The notes beneath the pieces were generated by a model. That model saw nothing but the letters and a program-made list of their open reading frames with translations. It was not told where the DNA came from and searched no databases. The translations under genes and the position numbers were made by a program. Below, piece after piece: positions 13,601 to 23,695 of a stretch of DNA of 64,000 nucleotides; within the stretch, counting starts at the first letter, position 1, and every line of letters starts with the position of its first letter. This DNA is from Hirundichthys speculiger (lineage: Eukaryota > Chordata > Actinopteri > Beloniformes > Exocoetidae): the NCBI GenBank assembly GCA_018398805.1, contig JAGFBZ010000850.1, positions 744,001 to 808,000 of the forward strand, in the 5' to 3' direction.

Positions 13601-16213
13601 CAAATCACCTTACTATACTGTTGCTACGGACAGGGTTTTTTTTTTTTTATCTTTTTTTGGTTCTAGTGGCCTTTATTGAAAGTTGAGAGACAGGAAGGGG
13701 GGCAGAGAGAATGGGGAAGACATGCGGGAAAGCGTCGCCGAGCCGGGAATCGAACTCGCGACCAGCCGCACGAGGACTGTAGCCTATGGACTGTAGAATA
13801 TGGCCGCCTGCCCTAACCACTGCGCCACTGGGGCGGCCAATGGACAGGGTTTTTAATTCTCCGATTGGTTCTGTGTGGTTCCCTTTGAGTTCATCTGATT
13901 CTCTGGTGCCCACTTGTTACTTCTGAAACGGATACTTCTTTCAACCGCCTGCTAAGTATTTTGCAAAGTAAATGCTCTTTTCCTAACAATTTCTGTGCAG
14001 GAAAGGGAGTCAGCTGGGAATGACAAGGACTTTCTTTTAATATCACCATGTGTTACAAGTGGATAAAAAAAATCCAAATGACCATCACCACTTGTGGTTT
14101 TGTCTAAACCAGCCTTCAAAATAGTTAGGGTTTTCTGGGAAACTGCAGTGTCCCCTAAAACCAACCAAACATTGGAAGCACTGCAATTGAATTGGATGGA
14201 TGGATGGATGGATGGATGGATGGATGGATGGATGGATGGATGGATGGATGGATGGACATGGACACATCTTGAAAATATCAATGCAACATGTGTATGAAAA
14301 CCAGTTCAAGAGATAAAAGGACATTCATGCTTCATCCGGTCTGAATGGATTAATCCCATTAGGTCTTTTCTCTGACAGGAAAAGAAATACTGGAGGATGC
14401 ATGTGTCAAGTTTCACTTCACTACTTCCCTCCACTACAGTTTCTTTCATCGATACTCTGACCAAATGCCAGTCACTTCTTTAATATTACTACTGGACTGA
14501 CTAACAGTGTGGTAGAATAATCTTGATTTAAACCTTCCATCTTTATCAAGGGGAAGTTATTGTTGTTATTATTATTAGTAGTAGTAGTATCATCATTATC
14601 ATTATTATTATATTTTCTTCACAAAGGGAAGTTGTGACTGATTTTATTTGCTTTCCCAAACACGTCTGTAAACAAGGATACCTTTATGTTTCTTAGCACA
14701 TCTCTCAGATAAATCTACCACTGAAATCAATAAAAGTAGGACTCAAGCGCATTAAAACACTTTGCTACATTGTCTTTTTCACACAGAAATACAGTGGGAA
14801 CCTGCTGACTGCTCAGGCAGCGTGTCTCCAACCAGCCTTTTTCCTAAGAAATGCAACATTCATTACTTTCTGATTGTGTTAACACACTGCAATTAAAAGC
14901 TGAGGATAGACAAAACACAAGGATTGTTAAGAATGTCAAAACCATATTGCAGACATTAGCTCAGAAGATGCATCTAATGGAGATGCATCTGCACAGCAAC
15001 CCAAGCCAGTGCAGCCCCGACCACACAGACCTACCCCCTGGCACATCTTAAAGCTCTGCACAGTTAGAGGACGAAGGATATCATAAAGACTGCATGCAGA
15101 TACAGTACAGTAGCCCCCAACACAACGTATCTCCAAAGCTTAACATAAATCTGCTAATAACAGTTTGTGTCTGAAACGAGGTTTTCAGATTTTGAAGATT
15201 AAAGCTGTCAGTTTGCAGAGCACGCAAACCAGCTATGTCAATTACTGTTTAAACAGGCTTTAGACAGGTTCAGCTAAGACTTATATGAATGACCACCACA
15301 CCTGCAGCCTGTCAGCTGACCGGCAACTCAAGATGGGATTCGTCTCATAAAACCGGTGCAGCTCTCAAACAAACAAGGAATATGTACTAATCCGGCTAAT
15401 AACTGACCCGGCAGAAAAATGTGTTGAGCACCTAACACATTAAAATATTAGCAGTGGATAATTTAGTACTATTACGATACATGAACTGGAAGGCCACCGA
15501 GGAAGTGCAGATTGCAAACTGGCATTTTTCAAATTATGTCCCATATATTAAATAAATATGGCAAGATTGAGAGTGGTTTCAGCACTGTTGATACAAATAG
15601 TGGATCAAATTAATAGGTAAATCACAACTTATTTGCACCAATTATCTACATCCATCTCCTCATTCAACTCCCTGAAGTGTGAGCTCTGGGTGATTCAGTG
15701 ACTATTTTATATCTTTAAACACTTCTGATGATCCTCCTACTTATAGAACAATCAAGCAGTTAAATCAAAAACTGACAAATGATATTTGAAACATTACAAC
15801 TGCAACGTGACAGAAGAGAAAAAACTTTACTGTACCATGGTATTAATGAAAAGGCCTTTTCATTATTTTTCATTAGCATCATCATTTGAGGAGCTTCTGC
15901 TCTCTTAAGTGTGATACCTCACACTGTACTGAAAATTCACATCTGACATGTGAGCTTACGTTGTCAAATATTCTCTTAAAGTAGAGATGTTCCGATTCCC
16001 CTACCAGCAATGGAAATATTTTGATATGTCACTTTTACAAACAGAATCCCAATTTGTCTGTATTGGTCTAAAAGCCACAAACAGGAAGTTATACAACAGC
16101 ATCACCGTGCAAGTTCATGTTTTAAGACGGCAGGTGGAAGAACCATTATGCTGGCAACATGGTATTATTTTATGCTGGAATGCTCATCATGCAAGTTTGC
16201 GGTGGCATGAATG

Positions 16214-16277
<64 letters not shown>

Positions 16278-17144
16278 ATTATATAAGCTTAAAAAAAAGT
16301 GCAAGCAATCAGTTTTACGACAGACATTTGGACCTGTGACATGGCTTCTGACAAGTAGTGGATTGGTACTAAGAATCGGCCAATACTCAAAGGCCAGGTA
16401 ACAGAACTGGTCTGAAAGAAAGGGGAAAAAATGCTTTTTCAGAAGGACAACACACACTGCATTACAAAGCAAGCTAATAAAATATACAACAGGAGGAAAA
16501 AGTGACCCAGGTAGAACAAAAACCCTCTCAAGGTAATTTGCAAGAGGTTTACATCATCAGAAAGGCTACAGATGAAAACCAGAGTCTTGAATTTTCTCGT
16601 ATCTGTTCGATTCTGAACGGCAATCATTGCCTGGCTTGCAGCGGACCACTGCGTCTGCATCACCTCTGGCTCCAATTGTTGCTTCAGCAATCTGAGCCTG
16701 GTGCCAAAATCAGCTTTAGACAAATCCACGTCTTGGCTTCACAGCCCTGTGCAGGGTTAAAGCTGAGTCCGCCTCAGATGCTTACAGAGCTTTTAGCATA
16801 ACAACACAAGCAGTGAAAACCTGGTCTTAGAACTTGCTGAATGAGACGCAGGTTGTGATGTACAAAGGTGACAAATAACCCGCTCAGGTCACCATGGAGA
16901 CAGCTGCAGGGTAACGCGGAGGGAATGCAAACATGTTTACATGATACTTGGGAATAGTGTTTGCCCAGGAGCACAGACACACAGCATGATTCATTAAAAT
17001 ACACTTGAATCTCTGCAAAACAATACCTACAGGCAATCATGCACACAGATAACATCCGAGTCTCCGACTTCGGGAACACAAATAAATCCCCAGAGTGTTA
17101 TTTATCCAAATCTCATCTGTGGAAAAAACAGTTTAAAAAGTGTG

Positions 17145-17177
<33 letters not shown>

Positions 17178-20100
17178 CTTTTAAAGACAAATGGGGAGTT
17201 TTTGGTGTTAACTCTTGGATGAGTTTGAAGCATTACAAACAGCATGCAACCAAGGAGCCTTTGATTTTCACCTTCACCTTCATCTTTTTTATCCCTCTTA
17301 TTTTCAACCATTTCAACTCAGGTTAAACTGAATTTATAAGAAAAGTTTAGATTTTCAGGCGAAATTGCTCCAATTGCCAACAACTATTCAGTCGTTCCCT
17401 CCTCCAACACAAATAAATCACACCCCCAAATATCTTCCTCCATCAAATGACGTCAAAGAATTGAGTTTTCAGTGTTACTCTCAGCTTCCACAGCAACCAG
17501 GGAGGTGACACTGACCTCCCGCCTTACTTAACCCGGGAAAAAATGTTTTCTTTTTTTTTTTAACGTAGTGGTATTGTTCCCACCACTTGAATGGATTGCT
17601 CCCTAAATCATGCGGTCATGTATAAAAGTGTACAAAAGCCAAGGAAGCTGTGGTCTGAGGTCCAAGACAAAGCCAACAGGGGCAGAGCTATAAAGCCACA
17701 CATGTTGAACTAAAAGGGCATTCTGCTCCGTTGGTGAAGCCACGACAACATGACTACAAAACCTCTACCTCAATGAGGATGTAACAAACCTAGCAATGAA
17801 ACACAAAGAACTGTACATTAAAGCTTGTCGCACAAACAGAATTCCCAATTCCAGAGTTTCTAATTTTCACACAAAACTTTTAAAGAAAACTTTAGAAAGT
17901 TTTTGAAAATGCAAGAAAAACTTTTACCTTTCCATTTTTTAAAGCTCATTCATCCTATTCAAGATTAGGATCTGGAGTTAATGCCAGATAACTGTCACCA
18001 GGTGAGAAACTGGGTGCAGTCTATGCCACAACTTCACCTTCTTCAAAGGGAAAAGATCTTAAAAAGTCAAGACACCAGCAACTGTGTGTGGACTCTAATA
18101 CCTAACCAACATGTTTAGTGTGGCGGCTCGTGATGATCCTGGTGGCCACAAGCTGAACTGCATCAAATATTACCTACACAGTACCTTAAAAAAAAAGCAC
18201 AGGTCGCCAGTCCATCAGAGGGCCACACAGAGGCAAACAGCTGTTACACATGTGTTAGTTTGCTGATGCACCAGTATCATCAATCAACCGAACATGCTGG
18301 TTGAAACGTTTATGAAACGTGAGCAGAACAGATTTGTGCGTAAACTGTGAACAGAATAAAATTTAAGTGTGTTTTGGCATTAATGAAAATGTTGGTAGTT
18401 CTTAACTTTTTTAAAGTACAAACTAAATCTATTCCCCCCTCCAACCATGTGTAGAGTTTGTGTAAATGTAGAGTGCACATAAAGCATACATACTGTCACT
18501 CAGACTTGGCAATGTTCCATCCGCTGAGAGACACCCATGCAGTGATTTGGGCCATTATAAAGTGCACCAATGCTGTCGTAGGGCTGTGGTGGATTCCTGA
18601 TAGAGGTTTCTCAGATAACAGAGACTGTGCTGATATTGAGGGGGTGGGGGGAATAATGTATATATATATACTGAATATTTAGTTTGCATCCAAAACATTA
18701 AAGATTTTTGTTTCACCTCTTGAGTGCTTCATTGGATAGAAGACACAACATTAAATATCTGCATTAACTCCTGGTCTCACAGGGAACAGAAGAGCCATGG
18801 TCTGGCTTTTCTCTTTTTTCTCCCTCCAACCTCAGGTCTCAGCACTTCCCAGCTCTGCCTCCTCGGCTGGATTTGTGAGATTAAAATTTCACTTGAAGGT
18901 TTACAGATTAAATGAGTCACATGGTAGTCTGGACCTTTACACCTCCTTATTTGGTGTTCACTGGGCGGGAGTTTATGCTAATTGATCATCTTCATGAGCA
19001 TGCTCCCAACCTGAATTCACTAACATACACAAGTTCTTATGAAATATATCAGAGTTTTACACAGCGTTCATGAATCCAGAACATGTTGCATTTCGGGATG
19101 CAGCAGTGGACTGTGTTGAGTGACTGGCTTTCTAAGGTATTCCTGAGTCCATGTGACTACACTGATGACAGTAGCATGATGCCTTGAAGGAAAGGCACAT
19201 CCACCAGTAGTTTCTGGCCAGGCATTTATACGCTAAGGTTTTGTTTTGTTTTTTTTCCCATGCTCCACTGAATCTTGTCACAATATTATGCACATAAATG
19301 CTGAAAGAACACAGCTATTTCTTCCTGAGAGATGTTTGGCACAAAGTGATCATCCACAAGCTATCCTTGATTGTTGGTGAATGTTCCTTTTATACCTGAT
19401 GTTATTGAATCTGCTATGGAAGAGTGGCATAACTCTTATACCATATAAAATGACCTGTCTTCTTTGGCTTTTCTCACAAACTTTTTTTTGGGAAAAATAG
19501 TAACAGTTTCAAGAATGAAGCAGCTCAAGTAGCAGCCTGTTGCAAATGCTACATCAAATTCTGTCTGTCTTTGTATCTTCTTGAGATTGGTTTCTTATGA
19601 TGAGTATCCAGGACACCGAGACGTGTGGAAGCAGCTGATTTCCAAAGACCAGCTGATGATGAGAAAAAGACCTCAAATGAAGGTGAATTCAAGAGGAGAG
19701 CGAACAGATGTAGAACAGGAGAAAAGCTGAGAGCAAAAAGGAAGAGGTTTTGACCATTTTTCCCCTTTATGGTCATGGGTACCATGAAATCCCTGGGATG
19801 GCTGAGCTTGTAGCGCTGGTAGGATGCAGCTGTAGAATCATGTTATTTGAGGTGTGGCTGCAGAAACATGTTCTTGACAACAACATCTATATACATGGAT
19901 TTCAGATGATACAGGTGGGAGACCTGCTTGCTAACAACAGATAATCCAGAGTATTCCTGGACAAGTTACTATGAAGGAGCATCTCTGCACCACAGATGTT
20001 GTACTACTGTCTATTTCAGTCCATGCTGTCTTCTGAGAGAGTTCACCTGTGTTTTCTGCTGATGGTGCTTGCGACATCGTCAGCACAGATGTTGCCAGGA

Positions 20101-21300
20101 GACAAACACAAAACCCCAATGCATGCATGGTGACCTTTGGAGACTTAACCACATCAACTACGAACTGTTTCTCAGCCTCTGTTAATTCAAATTGAACTTG
20201 ATTTATCTTTTTTTTTCTTTTTTTACTTTCTTGTACATTTTTCAAAGTAATTTATACTGCAACAACACAATTTCCCTTTAGGGATTAATAAAGTATTATT
20301 CAGTTCAGTGCCTAATAAAGTTAGTCAGTAAAGGCACTGACTTTATTTGTTACTTATATCTATTAAACAATAGATATAACAATAGAAACAATACCTAGAA
20401 ACAATATTAGAGAGTAAGGTTCTTGTTGCATTCAAGAAAACTTAAAAAAAATATATAGAGGGCTTGTAAATAAAGATCATGATCTCATCTATATATTTAT
20501 TTATGCAAACTAATTAGGCAGATGCAAATAGAGGATCAAGAGGGTTATTGTGCGTGTTACAGTTGTTAATTAAAGCATTTATTTCAATAGGAATTAAATA
20601 GCAGACTAAGTATTTTAAAAGTAATCTAAAATTGAATACCAACATTAACATAAAAGGCACATTAAATATTCACAGTTTTACCAGAGCTAGTCATTACTGC
20701 ATTGCAAAGTCATTGCTTGAATTAAATTCAATTTTGCACCTTATTCTATAAACCCTTTTTATTACGGTGTATTTATATCAACAGCCAGCTCCACATTTAC
20801 AAAAAGAAGAGAAGCCCTTAAAATACTAACAATTAAGCTATTTAGTATTACGTTTATGTTGCTACAGTTTACATTACACATTAAAGCAACAGATTCAATG
20901 CTGAAACTACCCAAAGTCCCCGTAATGATGTCATTTTGGACCCGGACTGCATTGCAGGACACCTCATACTGTCACCGTAGTGCTTCCAATAAAAGGGGGG
21001 AAAAAAGATCACATACAGGGAAATTGAATTGATCACTTCTGTGCTCAAACGTGCTGCCGCGGTGCTGTGACTCTCCACCGGAGAGTTACATACCGCACAT
21101 CTACGCGCAGAATGATGCGGCGGTGCTGTCCTGCCTCACTTACCGGACGGATGAGAGGGCTCGCCGGGACACGTACTCCGCTCCGACGGGGTTGGAGTTA
21201 GTAGAAGAGTGTTTTCAGAAGAGAAATGTCTCTGGCTCGAGGTTATGAGCCGCTCAGGTGAGCCGCTGGCGCTCCTGTTAGGGCTGCAGCACAAACACTG
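1124..21300 (-). CDS. fhdc1: fhdc1, FH2 domain-containing protein 1 (5' part of gene only)
   Basis: FHDC1 is an inverted formin acting on actin and microtubules, linked to cilia and Golgi organisation (family knowledge). The window holds its 5' end: a probable untranslated exon near 21144-21300 and the first coding exon at 1124-1660. The coding exon gives a Ser-rich N terminus, a proline-rich FH1-like stretch (about residues 56-80) and the start of the FH2 region, with the FHDC1-like motifs [20 protein letters not shown] and EELFGQQEE. The FH2 core and C terminus are beyond the left edge. Intron 1 is about 19.5 kb and full of repeats. arfip1 lies upstream on the same strand. The family call is firm; linking the distant non-coding exon to this gene is inference from splice signals and position. 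Confidence 0.8.
1912..1952 (-). other. Candidate 41-nt exon upstream of fhdc1 coding exon
   Basis: On the minus strand a long T-rich tract ends in TTTTGTAG (acceptor). A GC-rich 41-base block containing ATGGCCATTGTCGCC follows, then the donor GTGAAT. It could be an optional 5' UTR exon of fhdc1. Joined to the 1660 acceptor it does not keep the formin frame, so coding use is doubtful. Confidence 0.2.
1953..7550. other. fhdc1 intron 1, gene-free part A
   Basis: No conserved coding segment was recognised on either strand. Composition is AT-rich, with short homopolymers (for example poly-A at 6350-6370) and ordinary intronic sequence. ORFs are short and unrelated to any family I recognise. Confidence 0.5.
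7553..9300 (+). mobile_element. Degenerate Rex3/RTE-like LINE (reverse transcriptase)
   Basis: Frames broken by stops and shifts still show an RTE-type reverse transcriptase. The pieces in order are [20 protein letters not shown] and [20 protein letters not shown] (7799-8131), [12 protein letters not shown] (8246 on), [15 protein letters not shown] (near 8390-8440), [20 protein letters not shown] (8529-8888), and a C-terminal [18 protein letters not shown] (8879-9124). The 3' end reads GGATAAGCGGAAG-like sequence followed by ATGGATGG, typical of fish Rex3 tails. The usual YADD/FADD box is lost or displaced near 8500. The copy is dead, and probably 5' truncated. Confidence 0.8.
9301..11730. 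other. fhdc1 intron 1, gene-free part B
   Basis: No gene was recognised. There are a short CA-rich tract near 10314-10345, a CCCCAC repeat at about 10755-10776, and otherwise AT-rich intronic sequence. Confidence 0.45.
11731..12122 (-). mobile_element. tRNA-derived SINE with target-site duplication
   Basis: On the minus strand the element starts with a tRNA-like head (GGCAGCACGGTGGCTTGGTGG, then a decayed B box GGTTTGAACC). The common fish body follows (GTGTGGAGTTTGCATGTTC, CAGTCCAAAGACATGCATG, GACTGGTGACCTGTCCAGG), and it ends in an ATGG tail. Both ends are flanked by the 12-base duplication CTCTTTCACATC (11731-11742 and 12111-12122), which shows an intact retrotransposition event. Confidence 0.8.
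12163..12990 (-). mobile_element. Internally deleted non-LTR retrotransposon (LINE) fragment
   Basis: Minus-strand translation shows reverse-transcriptase pieces in order: [20 protein letters not shown] (within 12706-12903), then [17 protein letters not shown] followed at once by a C-terminal part (12311-12682) with [24 protein letters not shown], and [20 protein letters not shown]. Residues normally between GMKV and the RVKGKVY block are missing, and so is the FADD box. The 3' end has the fish LINE terminus GGAAAAGCCGAAAGAAAGAG. It is a 5'-truncated, internally deleted, non-functional copy. Confidence 0.7.
13628..13854 (-). mobile_element. tRNA-derived SINE with A and B boxes and target-site duplication
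   Basis: Read on the minus strand, the element begins GGCCGCCCCAG and contains a perfect A box (TGGCGCAGTGG). The B box AGTTCGATTCC follows about 65 bases later, then a body, then an A-rich tail seen as T-runs at 13641-13648. The 13-base duplication GGACAGGGTTTTT flanks it (13628-13640 and 13842-13854). The same region looks like a dispersed fish repeat often seen near genes. Confidence 0.8.
14194..14256. repeat. (GGAT)n tetranucleotide microsatellite
   Basis: Nearly perfect tandem GGAT/ATGG over 63 bases. The minus strand reads as a Ser-Ile-His-Pro repeat ORF, which is an artefact. It may be the tail of a vanished LINE or SINE. Confidence 0.95.
16215..16271. repeat. (TA)n microsatellite
   Basis: Fifty-seven bases of perfect alternating TA. 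Expect length polymorphism. Confidence 0.95.
17151..17177. repeat. (TA)n microsatellite
   Basis: A second, shorter alternating TA tract of 27 bases. Confidence 0.9.
18197..18300. repeat. SINE body fragment
   Basis: AGGTCGCCAGTCCATCAGAG and the following AATCAACCGAACATGC match the body of the SINE at 11.7-12.1 kb in the same orientation. Head and tail are not visible. Confidence 0.5.
20190..20310 (+). repeat. LINE 3'-tail-like repeat
   Basis: The segment ends with ACAATTTCCCTTTAGGGAT followed by TAATAAAGTATTATT, a 3' terminus widely dispersed in fish genomes and usually attributed to LINE families. No coding part remains. Confidence 0.4.
21144..21300 (-). other. fhdc1: Probable non-coding first exon of fhdc1
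   Basis: On the minus strand this CpG-rich block ends CATCCGTCCG before a strong donor GTAAGTGAGG (21134-21143). It lies upstream of the fhdc1 coding exon, on the same strand, and downstream of a CCAAT-containing region. The 5' limit is unknown; a transcription start upstream of the hAT element at 21310 is also possible. On the plus strand a GTGAGC donor-like site at about 21257 is noted but not preferred. Confidence 0.45.
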
Positions 21301-21301
21301 C

Positions 21302-22182
21302 CGTCAGACTAGTGATGGGTCGGTCACGAACGAGAGCCGGAAAAAAGCCGGCTCTTTGAAGTGAACGACGGGAGCCGGCTCGCGATCGACGGGAGCCGGC
21401 TCGTGAGCCAGAGCGATTTATTTTTTTTTTTTTATTATTTTATATTGTCTTTTAAAGCCGCATTGGTCAACATGTGTGGCTGTGGCAACGTCTGTGCGAC
21501 TACACTGAGCAGGAGGGAGGAGGGGGGAGGGGGGGCAGAGTCAACAACACTCTGCTCGGGGGGGGGGTATAGACACACAGAGGAGGCAGAGAGACGACAG
21601 CGAGAGGAGCGCAAGAGGATTTGACCAGTTCACCAAAGATGAGTGACAACAGGAAAAGGAGTAAAATTTGGACACATTTTAAAGTGTTAGACTCCGTTAA
21701 GGCAGAGTGAACACTTTGTAAAATACAAATTTCATATGGAGCAGGCTCCACAAACAACCTGCACAGTCATATTCAAACTAATCATCCAACAGTGCAATTA
21801 ACAGAGTTGGAGAAAAGGCCAGAAAGGGACTCTGAAGGTTTTTCACGGTAAATAGTTGCACATTTTAATTTATATTTTGTTGAGTGATGTTTAGTTGATT
21901 TTGTTTTTTCACAAATTGAAATGGGTCTTTTTTTTATTTAGAATTTATTAATTTATATGTTAAGTTTATTAATAAAGACATATAAATACAATACATATGT
22001 AATATTTTATGTTTTTTTAAGATTAGTTATTCATTTTACACATAATTTGGTAATAAATTAATTTAATTAACAAAAAATCTGAGGAGCCACTTGGGAGCCG
22101 AAAGAGCCGGCTCTTTTTAGTGAGCCGAGCCAAAAGAGCCGGCTCTCCTCAAAGAGCTGGAATGCCCATCACTACGTCAGAC
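21302..22182 (+). mobile_element. Non-autonomous hAT transposon with 8-bp target duplication
   Basis: The element spans 21310-22174 (865 bp). Its ends are TAGTGATGGGT and GCCCATCACTA, and it is flanked by the 8-bp duplication CGTCAGAC (21302-21309 and 22175-22182), the hAT signature. Subterminal GAGCCGGCTC motifs recur near both ends. From ATG 21639 a BED zinc-finger remnant reads MSDNRKRSKIWTHFKVLDSV, then KAE, with TGA at 21708-21710 where the first finger Cys should be. TLC and a downstream HSHIQTNH follow. The element has lost most of its transposase. Confidence 0.88.
21639..21848 (+). pseudogene. BED-finger remnant of hAT transposase
   Basis: BED fingers coordinate zinc through CxxC...HxxxxH. 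Here the first Cys codon is TGA (21708-21710), the second Cys and the His residues remain, and the frame runs out at about 21848. It can be read as the N-terminal DNA-binding part of an hAT transposase; the catalytic RNase-H-like domain is absent. Confidence 0.7.
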
Positions 22183-22370
22183 ACGCCAGCAGCTGTAGAC
22201 GGCGGCGGTGTGGGGAAACTTCCTCTGACGTGATTGGTCCAGGTGAAACGGGCGCGCTCACGTCCCCTCCCCAACGGCGCGTGCCACGGTGACCAAGGAC
22301 GACAGCTTGAACAGTCAAAAAGCATCGAGCGGTGATGAAGTAGCTCAGGTGGGTTGATATACATTAAGAG
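22183..22370 (-). promoter_or_regulatory. CpG-rich promoter-like segment, probable fhdc1 promoter
   Basis: The segment is GC- and CpG-rich. On the minus strand it has CCAAT (ATTGG at 22233-22237 on plus) next to a CRE-like CACGTCA, an ETS-like GGAAGT, and GC-rich blocks. It faces the exon at 21144-21300, from which it is separated by the hAT element. The call rests on composition and motifs only. Confidence 0.4.
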
Positions 22371-22616
22371 GGCACGTGTTCACATGGTTTTGGATAATGT
22401 AACAGGTCAGTGACATGACTGTGAGCAAAACGAGGTTTCTGAAAACGACAGGGGGGGGTTCACCCCTCAGTGAAAGGCTGAGGGAAATGTTGGTACTGCA
22501 ATAAAAACAAGCCAGAGGAATGAGCCATCAGCCGTGGTATTAACTGTAAACAATAGCATCCATAAAGGTGTGGAGACGCATCAGTTCATAACTTGCATAT
22601 CAAGGTGGGTACCATT

Positions 22617-22866
22617 TAGGGTTGCCACCTTCCAGACATGAAAATAAAGGACAATTCCGGGCAGGCACTGAGAGTGAGAAGATGATGGGCACACACATAT
22701 AAAGATATGTGCACAGAGCGCAGCAGGTCCTGTTGTCCCGCCACAAAGAATTTGCTGGCCTTAATGTTTCCCGTATTTTATTTTGTTCATTATTGTTAAA
22801 TTTAGTGTTGATGTGTGTGTGACAGACGTGTGTATGGGGCGTTAATGAAAATACGGGACAAATCGA
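22617..22866. repeat. Unassigned dispersed-repeat-like segment
   Basis: It starts AGGGTTGCCACCTTCCAGAC and ends near AAAATACGGGACAAATCG, a pattern of ends seen in degenerate fish DNA elements. The family was not identified. Confidence 0.3.
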
Positions 22867-22881
22867 GTTAAAAAGTTTACA

Positions 22882-22939
22882 ATGGATGGTTTCGATCCGT
22901 CAGCCTCTGGATTCAGCACGCTTCTGCTGCGCCACTCAG
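22882..22939 (-). pseudogene. tRNA-iMet-derived pseudogene, copy 1
   Basis: On the minus strand it reads GAGTGGCGCAGC, AGAAGCGTGCTG, a deletion of the anticodon arm, then CCAGAGGCTGACGGATCGAAACCATCC. This matches the vertebrate initiator methionine tRNA around the gap. The A box (TGGCGCAGCAG) and B box (GGATCGAAACC) remain. It is not a functional tRNA. Confidence 0.75.
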
Positions 22940-22969
22940 TTAGATGTCTCTGGTTTCTGTGGATACAAT

Positions 22970-23070
22970 TTATGAGTTTGGTTTACTCAAATTTTATGAG
23001 TTTAGTTTACTCAAATGTTTTGAGTTGACTGAACTCAAATTTTATGAGTTGATTGAACTTAAAAATTTAC
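22970..23070. repeat. Four-copy minisatellite, about 24-bp unit
   Basis: Four diverged units of the type TATGAGTTTAGTTTACTCAAA lie in tandem. Each has an internal dyad (GAGTT...AACTC). The array sits exactly between two tRNA-iMet-derived sequences. Confidence 0.75.
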
Positions 23071-23103
23071 TTTCAGTTAAAAAAAAAAAAAAACAAAACA
23101 CCT

Positions 23104-23172
23104 AGCTGAGGCTAGTTTCAATCCATCAACCTCTGGGTTATGGGCCCAACATGTCCGCTGCGCCACTCTATC
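23104..23172 (-). pseudogene. tRNA-iMet-derived pseudogene, copy 2
   Basis: On the minus strand it reads AGAGTGGCGCAGCGGACATG, TTGGGCCCATAACCCAGAGG, TTGATGGATTGAAAC. The CAT anticodon and the GGGCCCATAACCC arm of initiator tRNA-Met are kept. The D-arm is shortened, the B box has a CG to TG change, and the acceptor-stem ends no longer pair. A T-run follows downstream on that strand. It is a pseudogene or SINE head. Confidence 0.8.
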
Positions 23173-23305
23173 AAACTTCAACAGGCAACAGACGTTTAAG
23201 AAAGATGTATACTCTCCACAGAAGTGTGCTTAGCATTAGGGAAAGTCCCAGGCTCAGAATAATGCAGCTAACAGAATGGATGATAATGGCCTCAGTTGTT
23301 AAATA

Positions 23306-23695
23306 AAGTAGAGCAGTGATTCCCAGGATTGGGGCCGCGGCCCCCTGGTGGGCCATCGTGATATTGCAGGTGGGCCGTGAGAGGTCATTAAAATTTTAAA
23401 TCTTTTAAATCCTCGATCTTTTCAAAATATGTTTTTAATTACTGTAAAATATTCATGACATGATTAAAAAATACATCAAGAAGAATAAAACAACCCAATT
23501 AAGTGTTATTCTATTGTCAACTTAATATGACAAGTGTCACCTTATTTGTTGACCCCTCACATTAATATCAGAACATGGTTCCTAGTCCTGTATGTTGATC
23601 ACAGTTGTAATTAGAGGTTTCGGTGGGCCGTGGAGATTTTTCACATTTCAAATTGGGCCTTGGTATTCTGAAGTTTGGGAATGGCTGATGTAGAG
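23306..23695. mobile_element. Small hAT-like non-autonomous element
   Basis: The ends CAGTGATTCCCA (from 23314) and TGGGAATGGCTG (to 23687) are imperfect inverted repeats of the hAT CAGNGNTTCCCA type. They are flanked by near-identical 8-bp duplications (AAGTAGAG and ATGTAGAG). The 374-bp inside has GGTGGGCC(A/G)T motifs at both ends and no ORF. Confidence 0.7.

Larger units (their letters stand above)
14257..20180. other. fhdc1 intron 1, gene-free part C
   Basis: No gene was recognised. It contains ATT/GTA triplet tracts near 14560-14612 and the TA microsatellites listed separately. It also holds a partial copy of the 11.7-kb SINE body at about 18197-18300 (AGGTCGCCAGTCCATCAGAG). The rest is AT-rich and unassigned. 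Confidence 0.45.

Noticed and set aside
14085..14324. Ile-His-Pro-Ser repeat protein
   Set aside because: Translation of the GGAT microsatellite.
16159..16472. Tyr-Ile repeat ORFs on both strands
   Set aside because: Products of the TA microsatellite.
23104..23172. Functional initiator tRNA-Met gene
   Set aside because: The D-arm is shortened, the acceptor stem does not pair and the B box is altered; called a pseudogene.
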